In this document: positions 24,481 through 36,626 of the stretch, in pieces
Layout: every line of letters starts with the position of its first letter
Numbering within the stretch: the first letter of the stretch is position 1
Source: Avena insularis
Lineage: Eukaryota > Streptophyta > Magnoliopsida > Poales > Poaceae
Direction of reading: 5' to 3'
Assembly (NCBI GenBank): GCA_023614405.1
Contig: CM042693.1
Span: forward strand, 332,489,527-332,553,526
DNA length: 64,000 nt
Position numbers and translations under genes: made by a program
The notes under the pieces: model-generated
Databases searched by the model: none
What the model was told of the DNA's origin: nothing
The model's input: only the letters and a program-made list of their open reading frames with translations

Positions 24481-27400
24481 GTTGTAAGATGCTCCTCTGG
24501 ACCTAACACCATGACTCTCAGTGGCCGAGGATCCTATGAGCACGGAGAACATGATGATTGATGCGCCTCAAACGGCGTGTTTGGAGACTTCGACTAGTCA
24601 CTATCTCCTTAGTGATCATTTTATTTTATGTCCATTTGTGATGTTGTAATAAGAACATAAGTATTGTTGTTGTCATGTACATTGTATCAGCACTTTGATA
24701 TAATAAAGATTGTATTCTATGTATCTAAATAAGGTTTTCTTATTGAAAATTCTTCATTTTTATATATAGCTCTCTACGGGGACAATCCGATGGAAGAGGA
24801 ATTATGCCTTGTGGACAATGCTACCACAAACTCCATACTGAGAGAGTTGAAATATTTTAGGACTCGAAAAGATGAATGGAGATATTTTAACTATCGCTGG
24901 ACGCGATCGGTAATTGTTGTACTTTGGGCGTGCCATATTTACCTTCCCAAGCGGTACACAAGTGACAATTGAGGATGCCTTGTTGTATCCGATTAAATCA
25001 CGCATAATCGATTATCGAGATATCCGTAAGAATGGTTTTCATATTGAAACCCATGAAGACAACAAGAAAATATCTGCTCTTCACAAAAGATAACGGATAT
25101 GGCAAGCAAGTACTTGAAAAAATTCCTTCTCTGTCGTCCCGATTTGTACTATCACGTACATCAAGCCCGTAGAACATGTTGCTTACAAGGTAATCTTCGA
25201 ATGTTGATGCATTTCAAACTTGGCATGATCGCCTAGGCCATTCGAATTGTCGGGATGATGAGAAGATTACTAACAATTCCATTGGTCACAATTTGCATGA
25301 GTCCAAATTCCCTCCATGAGGACTTTGTGTGTACATCATGTGCCACAGGAAAGCTAATTTGAGGCCTTCGCACTCAAAATACAAGTTGAAACACTTGATT
25401 CATTGGCGAATTCAAGGTGATATTTGTGGTCCTATCCAACCATTATCTGGACCATTTAGGTATTTCATGGTTTTGATTGATGCATCTACACGATGGTCAC
25501 ATGTGTGTCTTCTTTCCACGAAATCATGCATTTGCCAAGATAATGAGAATAATTAAATTCTGAGCCCATTATCCAAAAAGTCGAATTAAATCAATTAGCA
25601 TGGACAATCTGCTAGAATTCTCTTCACGCCTTCAATGACTATTGCATGGCCTTGGGGATTGAAGTTCACTCTGTTCCATATGTCCACACTCAAAATGGTT
25701 TGGCTGAGTCCCTAATAAAGAGGATCAAACTCATTGCAAGACCTTTGTTAATGAATTGCAACTTGCCAACCGTGTTGGGGTCACGCAGTTTTACACGCTT
25801 CTTGACCTAATCAATTCGACCTCACATATCACAGATTTCCCTCTGCAGAATTAGTGCGGAAATCCTCCGGCATTTCCCATCTGCGTAAGTTCGGATGTAC
25901 TACATACATCCGATCTCACCACCACAATGGACATCCATGGGCCCTACGGAAAACTAGGGATCTATGTGGGTACAAATCGCGTCGATTATTAAGTACAGAA
26001 CCCTTACTAGGGATCTATTCATAGCAATCACGCTGATTGCATATTTGATGAGAACATTTTCCGGCATTAGGGGGAGATTTCAAGTACCAGAAAGAATGCC
26101 CGGAAATTGATTGGAATGCTATCGCCATTTCAACCTCTGATCCACGTACAAGAGACCCGAACTCCAAGTTAGGAAAATTATCAATTGCAACATCTTGCAA
26201 ATAATATACCGATTCATTTACTGATCTAAAAGGTGTTACTAAATCCTGAAACCGGCGAAATGCCCAAAAGAGTGGGTACCAACAAAACCACTCAACTCCT
26301 GATCCTAAGAAGAGGGGGTAAATGACCTTGACGGAACACCTTCTCATAAGCAACAAAGGAGAGAGAGGAGAAAATCCTCCAAATCAGTAAATGCAAGTCG
26401 GCTCAGCGTTGACAAACACCTTATGGAAAGTATACACCGGTGGAAGGGCAGCCTCTAGCTCGACTTGCACACCTTGCCGGGACATCGAACACCTAGACTC
26501 ACGTGTATTGGGAAATCACGAAGGGTCAACAAGGGTGCATGAGATATCCACCAACTATATTGATTACGGAGAATCATTCAACCGTAAGTCTATGATTGCC
26601 GACACTTATTTTACGCTACAATTGCGATACCCTTCTCAATGATCATGATCCAAGGACTATGCGTTGAGTGTGAGAAACACTCCGACTGGCTAAATGGAAG
26701 GAAGCAATACAAGCGAACTTGCCCAACAAAAAGGAAGGTATTCATGTACAATACCAACACCTCCCAATGTTTTCTGTGGATTCAAATGGGTTTTCCTCTA
26801 AGCGGAATGAGAACAATGAGGTGGTGAGATACAAGCGAGGCTCGTAGCAGGGGTTTCCAGAGACCCGGCATTGATTTCAATGAGACATATTCTCGATATT
26901 GAGTGGTATCACTTTCGATATCTTATATCTTTGGCAGTGCAAAATCGTCTATCTATGCAGTTGATAGATGTCGTGACCGTATATCTTCTGGGTCACTAGA
27001 TTCGGACATATACATGAAGGTTCCTAATGGAGTCTACATCCCGAATACAGCGCTAAACGCATAACATGTTGTAAAACTGAACAAGTCTTTATCTGGCTTG
27101 AAACAGTCGGAGACGGATATGGTACAACCCGACTTAGTGAGTTCCTTCTTGAAGGGTTACTCCAACAATGATGATTGTCCATGTGTCTTCATCAAGAAGT
27201 CCTCTTGAGGATTTTGCATCATTTCGGTGTATGTCGATGATCTCAACATCATTGGTAATGCACAAGATATTGATAAAACACGAATCATCTAAAGACAGAA
27301 TTTGAGATGAAGAGATTTGGGTCAAACCAAATTTTGCTTGGGTATCCAACTCGAGCACCTTCCCTAGAATAATGGTACACCAAGCTGCCTATATCGAGAA

Positions 27401-28290
27401 AATATTGGAGAAATTCAATATGGACAAATCCTATCCATCTAAAACTCCCATGGTGGTTCGTTCTCTAGGCGTGGGAAAGATCCGTTCGGGACAGGGATGA
27501 TGGAAGACATGTTGGGACCGAGGTTCCATATCTGAAATGCCATTAGTGCGCTCATGTATCTTACAAATTACGAGACCGATCTCGCATTTGCGGTGAATCT
27601 ACTTGCAGAGACACGGTGCAACTCCCACCAAGCGCCATTGGTAGAAGTCAAGAATGTCTTCGATATCTCCAAGGCACAAAGGATCTTGCTATACTTTCAG
27701 ATTCCAGAATCTGGACTCTAATATGATCGGATACTGCGATGTTGGCTACTTATAAGTCCCCATAATGCGGATCACCAGGCCGGCTTTGTGTTCTACATGG
27801 TGGAACCGCTATATCATGAAGTCTTGAAGCAGACTCTGGTTGCCACTTCTACCAATCATTCTGAAATAATTGCATTATATATGAGGCATCACGCGAATGT
27901 GTGTGGCTTCATGAGAATGATAAACCACATACAGTGATCATGTGGAATTGGTTCTATCGAATCACCTACATTATCTATGAGGATAATGCGACATGTTGCA
28001 GATGCAAGCAGGATACATCAAGAGCAATATCACTAAGCATATTGCCCTAAATTGTTTTATCCTCATGAACTCCAAAGAGTGGGAAATAAACATCTTGCAA
28101 GTCAAATCATCGATAATCTGACTTGTTCTGAAGTCTCTACCAGCTTCAACATTCCATAAATATATTCATGGAATCGGTATGCACGACCGAGATTTGCAAG
28201 AATCGGGGATATCTTCTTGAACTATACTTGTTCAAAGCATCATATTACACTCTTTCCCTTAAATGAGTTTACTTCGGGTTCTCATTGAGG
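24481..28290 (+). pseudogene. pol: Copia pol (protease, integrase, RT, RNase H), multiply frameshifted
   Basis: Domains appear in copia order. Protease: LVDNATTNSIL near 24806, where D-S-A/G-T-T is usual. The pre-integrase zinc region WHDRLGH near 25220 and CTSCATGK near 25330 follow. The integrase core has GDICGPIQPLSGPFRYFMVL near 25410 and TQNGLAES near 25690. RT: RYKARLVA-like pieces near 26830, a YVDDLN box near 27230 and EFEMK..G near 27300. RNase H: pieces at about 27730-28060, including HSEIIAL near 27855. Stops and frameshifts interrupt every domain. RT and RNase H would copy RNA to DNA; integrase would insert it. Confidence 0.7.
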
Positions 28291-28580
28291 TTTTAATGAG
28301 GTAATATCAACATAAGATCATATGTCATACTATTCATTTTCCCCATGGGGTTTTTAAGATGGTATAAATGACATATTTATTGACCTCTAGATTCTATGGA
28401 TTTATTTCATATTGAGTTAAGGCGATAATCATTCCATATGCTATGCCATTTTCTCCTTATTTTCCCCTTGGGTTTGAAGGAGTTTTAACGACATATCCTA
28501 CTCAATTCTCACATTTTTCCCTGGGTTTTGGAGGAGATCAAGATGATGAATTCTTGTCTTGATCAAGCATATTAGGGGAG

Positions 28581-28818
28581 TGTTAAGAATAATTAACAGC
28601 GTTAATTAAGAGATAATCTCCGTATTAATCACAGAAAGTTGCCACAACGGGAACCGTCTGCAACAGCGATCTTGAGCGTCGCCTCCAGAAAAACTGACTC
28701 CACGGAACCGACATACTTAGCAACTTGCATTGCTGTATATATTTCTGTACATTCATCATCAATAAAGAACAAGGATTCATTCTAGTCTAAATTCACGTCA
28801 ATTCTTTTAGTTCTAACG
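28581..28818 (+). repeat. 3' LTR of copia element
   Basis: It is homologous to 21545-21756 and preceded by the purine tract aggggag. It keeps ttaattaagagataat near 28604, which the 5' LTR has lost. TATA-like tgtatatatttc lies near 28735 and aataaagaac near 28763. Confidence 0.8.
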
Positions 28819-29102
28819 ATATTTTTTACTTTGACCGCCGTTTACTAATTGAAAAAAGAAGATGAAATGAGGACTGTACATGGCTGACAAATAAGAAGCC
28901 AAGTGAGACGTTTTACCGACATACTTTTTCGTATGAAGTAGAAGGTGGATAGGCTGCATGTTGAAAAGAAATAAGTTAGGGTGATTTTCTCTTGGTTATA
29001 TAGGATAATTAGGATCTGTGTTGGCCTATAAAGAAGGTGAACCACCTTGAAATTCTCAAAAGTAGATGAATAGTTTATGGAGGGATTACCCTCATTCCTT
29101 GG
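28819..29102. other. AT-rich spacer, nothing recognised
   Basis: No ORF over 66 codons, no repeat end and no RNA gene is seen in this stretch. Confidence 0.4.
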
Positions 29103-29390
29103 CTAAGGCTGGTCATAGTGCGAATCAACTAGACTTTAATTAACATGCATATATTACTAGTCTAGAGAATTACTATTTTTATAGTACAAAATAACCCTAA
29201 GTATGGTAACATTTTAATATCACACATTAATTAGGTTGTAGACTCACTTTGCCTTGATATGTGCCTTGATGTTATAGTAACATATTTAGTTACTCTAATC
29301 TATCTCTTTTCTTATTAACTCATTGTCACATAAGCAAAAGTGCTTTGAGTTGGACTCTTGGTTGTCTCTCATGTTTGGGATTACTATAAG
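29103..29390. mobile_element. Probable MITE with worn terminal repeats
   Basis: The left end ctaaggctggtcatagtg matches the termini of a common Triticeae MITE group that ends cactatgaccagcctta. The body (aacatgcatatattactagtctag; about 290 bp, AT-rich) fits. The right end, gggattactataagcccc near 29378, is only a rough inverse match, so the boundary is uncertain. Confidence 0.4.
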
Positions 29391-29844
29391 CCCCATGTGA
29401 GATAACTAGGTTTACTAATTTAAACAACAAAATATAATATTATAGCATAAAAATTATACCATTAGAAACTTTTAGATTATATTACTCTAATGATATAATT
29501 TCATGATATGCTCAAGATATATTTATTGATCAAAATATAACAACCTGGTATTCAATGAGGACCTATAATCCCGAAATGTATGGAAAGATCTAAACAATAA
29601 TTCTTTCACTCACGATCAGCCTACAAGGTAGGAAGGCTTGGTAGGCATCCTGGAAATTCACGTCAATTTTCCTCATCGAACTTATGAAACAAGCGCCGAA
29701 GCGCATGTTTTGGACTTTTGGAAGTTAATGACGATAGTTTGTCCTGTACGCTATTACGCCGCCGGTGAGGATCTGGAGTGAAGTCAATATAAACTGGAAA
29801 CAATGGTGCTTGCGATAGCACCGCCGGACCTAAATTAGACGTGG

Positions 29845-29925
29845 ATCTATATAATAATAATAAGAAGCAGAAGAACCAATATAAGGACGTTCAGTTTCTG
29901 TTCTGTTCTATTCTGTTCGATCGCA
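29845..29925 (+). promoter_or_regulatory. Core-promoter-like sequence (TATA plus pyrimidine patch), no gene follows
   Basis: tctatataataataat at about 29848 is followed 35 bases later by a pyrimidine-rich run, tttctgttctgttctattc (about 29890). This TATA and Y-patch order is typical of grass promoters. No ORF with a recognisable start follows within 500 bases, so it may be an orphan or chance. Confidence 0.25.
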
Positions 29926-30397
29926 CGCTTCGCACCAATAAGCTTTCTTTTTCTTATCGTCACTAAGACAAAGCTGACAAGGTCATTGTAGCCAATACGC
30001 GAAGTTCATACAATTCGTCTCTATTTTAGGTTGCTGGAGCATCTTTTTATTTATACTACCAATTGCCACCGCGAAATGGAAAATGATCTGACCACGTCTA
30101 CTATTCCTCCTCGTCGTTGCTCCTCCTGCTACTTCAGACGAATTTGCAAAATTATGCAATCCTAAAACATTTAAAAAATTCTAATCTCTATAATTACTCC
30201 AAATATAACAAACAAATGTTGGTACGCATGCATATTCAAATATGAACGCTTTGATGGCTCTTTTCTCCCTCATGTATGTTATTCTTCACACTATAAATAA
30301 AAACCAATTAAAGAACACCTAGGGTCCAGAGAATTGTAAATTGTGTCTTTAAACCGGATGAGGGCACGCTAGAGCAAAAATCTCTAAAAGAAAAATA

Positions 30398-30628
30398 CTT
30401 CTCCGTCTCGGGTTTCTTTGTGGATAGGACGCCAAGCATTATTAAGTTTTAGGACAACTTGGACCAATAATTTTGATCAATAAATTTTATGACATAATAT
30501 ATTACAAAAATTATATCATTAGATTCATCTTTAAAGTAGTCAATGACAGCTCTTCGATATAGTATATTTTATTAATCAAATTGTTAATAAAGATTTTTAA
30601 ACAATATATGCGTGACCGCAGGAAGTAG
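30398..30628. mobile_element. Stowaway-like MITE (231 bp)
   Basis: Terminal inverted repeats cttctccgtctcgg (left) and ccgcaggaagtag (right) match with a few changes and resemble the CTCCCTCCGT ends of Stowaway. TA occurs on both sides (30396-30397 and 30629-30630), the expected target duplication. The internal ttgaccaataattttgatc and acaaaaattatatcatta blocks are typical of a Triticeae MITE of this group. Confidence 0.6.
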
Positions 30629-31539
30629 TACCTTTTTGTGTTCATCTCAAGTTCTTTATTACCCTTTGCTAACGCACGAACTGACCTGAAGCTACAAAAG
30701 TCGGAATACCGGCCCACCCAACCGTGGAATAAAGTACTACCGAGGAGCTGGGCCGAACGGTTGCTGCTCCACCTGGACATGGAGTCGTCTGTGGATCAAT
30801 GAAAATAGCACTATTTTAGTGTGATCCTTCTATTATTGTCATGTTACGCCATATTTTAAAATATTATTTAAAAAAAATTTAAAGTAAAGGATTTAAAGAA
30901 TAAATGATAGAGTAAAAATAGATAAATGTTTTAGCACAACTATTTGCGTTCAACAACAAATATTTGCTTATTGCACACTTCTCATCAGACAAGTTCGCTG
31001 CATCTACATAATTCTATCAATATGAAAAATAGCACGCTTACGTTTGGAAAAGAAGCGCCTAAATGCTAAGGATTTTATGGTTTTGTATGTATAGCATGCC
31101 ATTTGAAAATAGCGCCATAGCGAAAAAATAATGAAAATAGAGGAACCTCCAAATACGCTTATAGGGCGGTAAATAGTATGCTATTTTTCGGATCGAACAA
31201 ATTTGAGAAGGTTGGACCATATCCTAACATGCCTAAGTGGAAAGTTATAGTGCCATACTCTTTAGATGTGCGGCTAACAAAACAAACCGCTCATGACTAC
31301 TACCTTGTTATGTTCTTTAAATTTTGTCATGGGTCTTGAAAATCTAAAAGAGAGTTTTAGCTAGATTCCAACTGGAATACTATGGATGATGATTTATTTC
31401 AGACTAGGAGGATTGATGTTCGTTTAGGTTTAAATTGTCAAACTTTCAATCAAATTATCGAGTGTTGAACCATGTTTCTTGACTCGTATGTTGTTTCATG
31501 TTCAAAATTAATGCTAATTGATGAATGGATAGCCTCGGC
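30629..31539. other. AT-rich spacer with 'tagcgc' type repeat scrap
   Basis: Bases 31030-31190 contain repeated words such as atagc, tagcgcc and aaaatagc on both strands, like a dispersed grass repeat of unclear class. The minus frame at 30511-30780 begins here and runs into the MITE, so it is not a gene. Otherwise nothing is recognised. Confidence 0.3.
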
Positions 31540-32056
31540 AACAAGCATCCTCCGGTGCCTCCATCTTCTATATGTTGCTCGGCTGCAAGTGTGTAAAGCT
31601 AGTTGTGAATATATAAGAGCGTCTTTATTTCTTCACTGTTCATTTCCTCTTCTACTGCTCATTTAGTTTACTTGCATACCGAGTTAGAATTCTCTCTCAC
31701 TGCCCATTTTGTTTACTCGTATACCTATATAGGATTAGGGAGATAAATAGAACCTGTCCATCAATTGTATGTTATATGTTTCCGAACAAATTGTTGTAGA
31801 TGCTAAAACTGAATTTGGGTAATGATAGGAGCCAAGGAGCAGAACATACATAGGATAGCACACTAAAAAATACAGCCAACAAACTAAATGGGCATAAATG
31901 TTCTATAGTCTTTATGATCAGTAGATGGCTTGATACTCTAGCTATTCCTTCTATGAATCAAAGACCGTACGCTTGTTTATTACAATTTATTGTCCCATCA
32001 AGATGCTTTGTTGATGATATTTTAAATTTCATGTTTAGTTATATAGATGATCATAC
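31540..32056. repeat. Segment duplicated at 14335-14830, copy 2
   Basis: It aligns with 14335-14830 in the same orientation at roughly 75-80% by eye, with extra copies of a gtttactcgtatacc-like block near 31670 and 31712. The homology continues to the Angela-type LTR insertion at 32057, which cuts it off. Confidence 0.5.
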
Positions 32057-33455
32057 TGTAGGGTTCGAGTACGAAAATAAAAAATTACTTGATGCATACA
32101 AATGCTTCAACATCTATCTACTAGATTAAAATCTAGCCAGGAAGCACTCACCAAGATTCTGAAAGCGTTAACGAGCAGACTCGTGGGTGATGAAGTCGTA
32201 TTAATTTGCCATCACAAGATCAATACGAGACGCATCCTTCCGGGCGCCGCATTCTATATTTCCGCAAATGGCCATCGCTCGGGTACTGATGAAGACCTTC
32301 CTCTCTCCTTGTTCCAAAGCAGCAGCGAGGTCAGAGTTCTCCTCACATTCCTGGCAGCATTTACCAAGGGTGTTGGAAGTAGAGGATAGATCTGCAGGCT
32401 TCGCCAAGCCGGTGCGAAAGGCGGTGGACGAGGGGCTTTCCCATGATCCAGGCTGAAGACTGTGAGGAGGAGGTGTCTACACGCTACCTGGCAACGCCGG
32501 GTGTGGAGTACAGAGCTTGGTGTGTTAAAAGCAGCCCTCTCCTCTATTTATGAGGCATCCTTGGGAGGTGGGGTTTGACCAAACCCAAACTACAAGTTGG
32601 ATTGAGAGAAGACTTGTTTCTTCCCACTATAAAACCATTGTTCCAGCTTTGACTTTCAAACTTCCCGCTTGACTTCACCTAGAGCTAATTCTCTTGCAAA
32701 TGCCCATACCATGACCTAGGATATGATCCAATTATTCCACTTTTACCCATGACACATTCATGGACCATTCTCCTTCCTGGACGCAGAACCTTCTAGACCC
32801 TTCTGTAATCCCTCTCCGATGAAAAACACCTAATCTTTCCCAACTCCTGAATCGACTTACTTATATGAATCTTATTCTCACCATTCCGATCTCCTCGTGA
32901 TATACCGATCCCATCCGGTAATCTTAACAACATTCAGTATCCTATCAACATTCCATATCTATCAAAACAAATATTGAATCCTTAAGTGTCTCCTACTTGC
33001 CTGCGAATTATGCCGACATGACCAGGACACTTCCCATCAATAAACCAACAGAGGAATCAGAAATCTACATGGCTCCCCACATACTTCTATTCATTACTTT
33101 TACAAGTATCGTAATGAACCACTCTACATATGATACCAATTTCCTTTTGTCTCATTTATAGTTTACTTATCCGAGGGTTTTCATCACATTCTCGCATACC
33201 TAGTTCAACCTCGCTAAGGGGAGGCAAGTACTCTTTTCGCTCCTGCAGATATGTGATCCCTTTAAGCGCCACATGATTGTGCCAATTGATGACATTCAAC
33301 GAGAGGGCTCAGAGCATATCTAATCATTACATGGATGGACAAATCCTACCTTGATCCATGTGCTCAAACATACTTCTCCGACATCAATGCCACCTTTATA
33401 GCCACTCAAATATGGTGTGTGTTTGATGTCATCAAAGCATCTCAGGATGGTGATT
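32057..33455 (-). repeat. Truncated Angela/BARE-type copia LTR
   Basis: It starts TGTAGGGTTCGAG, the inverse of the LTR 3' end ...CGAACCCCTACA, and follows the same order as the LTRs at 47947-49851 and 55027-56912 (ATCTATCTACTAGATT; tgatgaagaccttcctctc; aattatgccgacatgacc; gatgtcatcaaagcat). The outer 400-450 bases that should end in ccaaca are missing at 33455. It is more diverged than the other copies. No internal copia sequence is attached. Confidence 0.75.
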
Positions 33456-34207
33456 AGCATTGCAGAAATAAGGGCCTCATGTGGTTTTGGTAATTAATGA
33501 CAATCTTTATGGACTAATATGTGTATTAAGTTATACTTGTAGGATTTTTCCATTGGCATCGCTTGGAGCATATGTTGCTTCAAGGTCGTGATATGTATAA
33601 TAAGATGTGATGCAAGCTCAAAATGCGCCATATATAGAAGATCTCATGTTTAATGCTTGCCATCCTCGGATCATGGATCGATGATGAGGAATCAAGAAAG
33701 GCGCCCATCTTGAGAACGGCAAGATCGCCTACATCGAGCTCAAGTGGAATGCTCAAGGCAAAGGTATAATCTTGATAGGTTTTTCCTTTTGCCGTCTCAT
33801 GTTGTGTGTGGGAGACCGGGTTTAGGATAGACAATCATTATCAAGAGGGGCTCTGAATGAGTAACCTGCTCACTTCGCTCGAGAGAGAGCTCAAACCTTG
33901 CATATTTGCATCATAATATTTGGTTGTTATTTGGTCTTATCCATGTGATGATATAGAGATTGTGGTAATCTCCATAACAAGCTCTTGTTCATCAAAATCG
34001 GATCTTCCATTTGTATCTTGTTGCGATTTTGATCTTGGCAGCTTTCTCACCAAGTGAGGTATCTCACATTATTATACATGATACATTCTCACTTGGTGAT
34101 AACCAATATTTTCACCTTTCATATGGTACATGTCGTCATTTTTCCAACGCAATTGGAATCGGGTCGATCGGAGTTACCAATCAAAAGTTATAGAGGTTTG
34201 AATTTTC

Positions 34208-34410
34208 CTAGGTACCAAAATGCGGTTGTACCGCATTTTAGTACCTAGCGCGGAAGTAGGTTTTGGAAAGTTGCCGAATGCCACTGCCCTCCTAGGTACC
34301 AAAATGCGTAGTACCGCATTTTAGTACGTAGCATGGCAGAAGGTTTTGACAAGCTTCCAAAGCCACGCCGCTAGGTACCAAAAAACGGTAGTACCGCATT
34401 TTAGTACCTA
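34208..34410. repeat. Three tandem hairpin units in LTR U3
   Basis: At 34208-34248, 34292-34331 and 34371-34410, ctaggtaccaaaatgcgg is followed after a short loop by ccgcattttagtacctag, its inverse with one mismatch. Units are spaced 84 and 79 bases. The spacers (gcgg..agaaggtttt) are also similar, so whole units were duplicated. Further gtagtaccg half-sites continue to 34740. Confidence 0.75.
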
Positions 34411-34770
34411 GCGCGGTAGAAGGTTTTTTACTTCATCATTTGGATCTATCCTCCCGTGCTGGACTATGATGTTTCTTTGCATGATCTTGTAGAGGTTGTT
34501 GTCCTCTTTGAAACGAGCCCAAAATCATCAAATCGAGTCCGGATGCAGAAGTTATGGTTGTTTTCGTTCTGTGATGATCGGTAGTACCGGACCAGGATCC
34601 GGTAGTACCGGGGTCTGGTAGTACCGCATTTTGGTACTGGGGAGCGCAGAGAAAAATGTGTTTGGAGCGCCAGAACCCTAGGAAATGTCCGTAGTGCCGG
34701 AAAGTCTGGTAGTACTGGAAAAGTCCGTAGTACCGGAATCGCGCTGCAAACGGTTCGATTTTGGAGGGAC

Positions 34771-34780
34771 CTATATAAGG
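34771..34780 (+). promoter_or_regulatory. TATA box of isolated LTR
   Basis: ctatataagg precedes a likely start about 30 bases downstream; the following transcript start region is pyrimidine-rich. Confidence 0.5.
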
Positions 34781-36103
34781 GCCTTCTTCCCAATGGTTCC
34801 TCAACCATTCTTGCAAGTTTTCCTCCATTGTTGACCTTCTTGAGATTGCTTCCTCTCAATCCTCCGATGATTCTTGCCCATATTTGAGTGGAAGAGAGAG
34901 GAGATCTAGATCCGCGTTTTGACTTAACCGATTCATCTCTTTGTCAGTGCATTTTTGGGGATCTAGATTTTGGGGGATTTTGTGTCTCTCTTTGATTCCT
35001 CCTTTCTTGTTCCCCCAATAGCTTTAGTAGCTTTGTTGGAACTTGAGATTGAGGGATTTGAGCACCTTTGTGGTGTTCTTTCCATTTGCATTTAGTGCAT
35101 CGGTTTGAGTTCTCCTCGGAGGATTTGGTTTGTGTGACTCTTTGGAGCTTGTCCCTCTTGGGTTCTTGGAACCCTAGACGGTTTTGTGGCTTTGGTGGCA
35201 TTGTGGCCTTTTGTGGCATTTGTTGGGAGCCTCCAATTAAGTTGTGGAGAAGTGCCCCAACCTTGTGAGAGGTTCCGGTTGCCACCGACAAGTGCATCGA
35301 TAGTGGAAGCGTGGATCGATCCCGTTGGGGTGAGATTCACCGGAGAATAAGGGAGGACTTTTGTGGCGTTGGTGGTTTGATACCACCCCCTCTCCAAACG
35401 AGACGTACTCCATGTTGTGAGGAACTCAGTAAAATAACGGTGTCCCCGCATGCCTCGGTTATCTCTATACCCGAGCTCTTTACTTATGCACTTTACATTG
35501 TGATAGCCTTCGTGCTTGAAGTAATATATATCTTGCTATCACTTTGTTTCTTGTATTTCTTAGCATAAGTTGTTGGTGCACATAGGTGAACCTTAGTTGT
35601 TCTAGGTTGTGATTAACAAAGTAAACACTAGTTTTATTCCGCCTTTGTTGAGCCCTCTAGGAAAAGTTTTAATCGCCTATTCACCCCCCCTCTAGGCGAC
35701 ATCCGTATCCTTTTAGAAGTCCTCGCCACCGAGGGGGCGCCTGTGTCACCTTGGCTAGAAATTCCTACGGCTGCGGCCTCATCATCAAAGAAACCCATAG
35801 TTTAGTGAGCCACGAGCTTGTTTGGAAGGGGGCTCACTTGCAAGTTGGGCTTGAAGTTGCAGAAGCCAACTCATATCAACACTGGTCTGGCTTTCTCCCC
35901 GTCGCCAAGTAAGTTCGTACTCCATGGCTCTTAGTAACTTTAGAGCTTTTAGTGAATCGCTGACCATGGGGTTTTTGCAAGACTATAGCCAAGAAGATTG
36001 TTCACCCCTCGGTGGCTAAGGTTCCACCAGTCGCAAACGAAGGGGGAGTCGACCCTTCCAAGAAAAGGAAGGGCGACGTGATCGAGGCCCCAGTCCAAGG
36101 CGC

Positions 36104-36134
<31 letters not shown>

Positions 36135-36468
36135 GAGGGTGATTCCGCTACTGCGGTGGAAGATCCAGTCGGAGCATCAGTCGAGGCGCCAGTCGGAGCC
36201 ACAGAGGGTGAAGCGGTCGAGCTCGGAACTAGGCGAGACGACCGCGCCAGCGGAGGCATCGGTGCCCGCTGCCAGTGCTTCAGCAGCGACAACCACGACG
36301 TTCCCTCACTTTATGATGAGAGCCTCCGCTGCAGCTGCTAGGATGCAGTCGCCTCAAGTTCCTAAGGTTGGTGAAGGTTAAGTCGGGCAGCGATGCGGGC
36401 GTACGTCATTTGTGTTGCCATCGGTTGATGCCATCAAGCTTCACGGCATGCTAGGAGCTGCCATCCAG

Positions 36469-36626
36469 GTATGTCTAGTCCCCGAGCATCTAGTCGCTGA
36501 ACCTTAGTCGTCCAGTCCCCGAGTGTCTAGTCGCTAAATTTCGGCGGCTAGATTCTTAGAACTTTAGTCGTCTAGTCCCCGAGTGTCTAGTCGCTGAATT
36601 TCAGGGGCTATATGCTTAGAAATTGA
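36469..36626. repeat. Intron 3 tandem repeats of antisense gene, copy 1 (left part)
   Basis: Units of about 60 bases share agtccccgagtgtctagtcg followed by ctgaatttcag. They continue right of the copia insertion at 45471-45530. They are diverged relatives of the 61-bp repeats in the same intron of copy 2. Confidence 0.6.

Larger units (their letters stand above)
21545..28818 (+). mobile_element. Complete but decayed Ty1-copia element with short LTRs
   Basis: Matching LTRs of 212 and 238 bp begin TGTTAAGAATAATTAA at 21545 and 28581. A PBS follows the first and a purine tract (aggggag, 28574-28580) precedes the second. Between them, pieces of gag, protease, integrase, RT and RNase H occur in copia order on the plus strand, in all three frames. 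Flanking 5-mers are gtatt (21540-21544) and atatt (28819-28823), one mismatch, so a target duplication is likely. All domains are frameshifted, so the element is inactive. Total length is 7.3 kb, longer than many copia elements because of a 1.85 kb leader before gag. Confidence 0.85.
33472..35715 (+). repeat. Isolated long LTR of another family (probable solo LTR)
   Basis: It starts tgtggttttggtaattaatg and ends after ttcaccccccctctaggcga (35680-35700), endings I associate with a group of Triticeae LTRs. The TATA box ctatataagg at 34771-34780 divides a U3 of about 1.3 kb from R-U5 of about 0.9 kb. U3 holds three tandem hairpins. No gag or pol adjoins either end, so it is a solo LTR or a truncated end. 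Possible flanking cctca/cctcg is too weak to call a TSD. It lies in exon 2 of the antisense gene copy 1. Confidence 0.55.

Noticed and set aside
33466..35730. Target duplication cctca/cctcg around the isolated LTR
   Set aside because: One mismatch, and the right LTR end cannot be fixed to the base, so chance agreement is likely.
36105..36135. AAG microsatellite as a stand-alone repeat
   Set aside because: It is in frame in exon 3 of the antisense gene and encodes a Lys run; annotated there.
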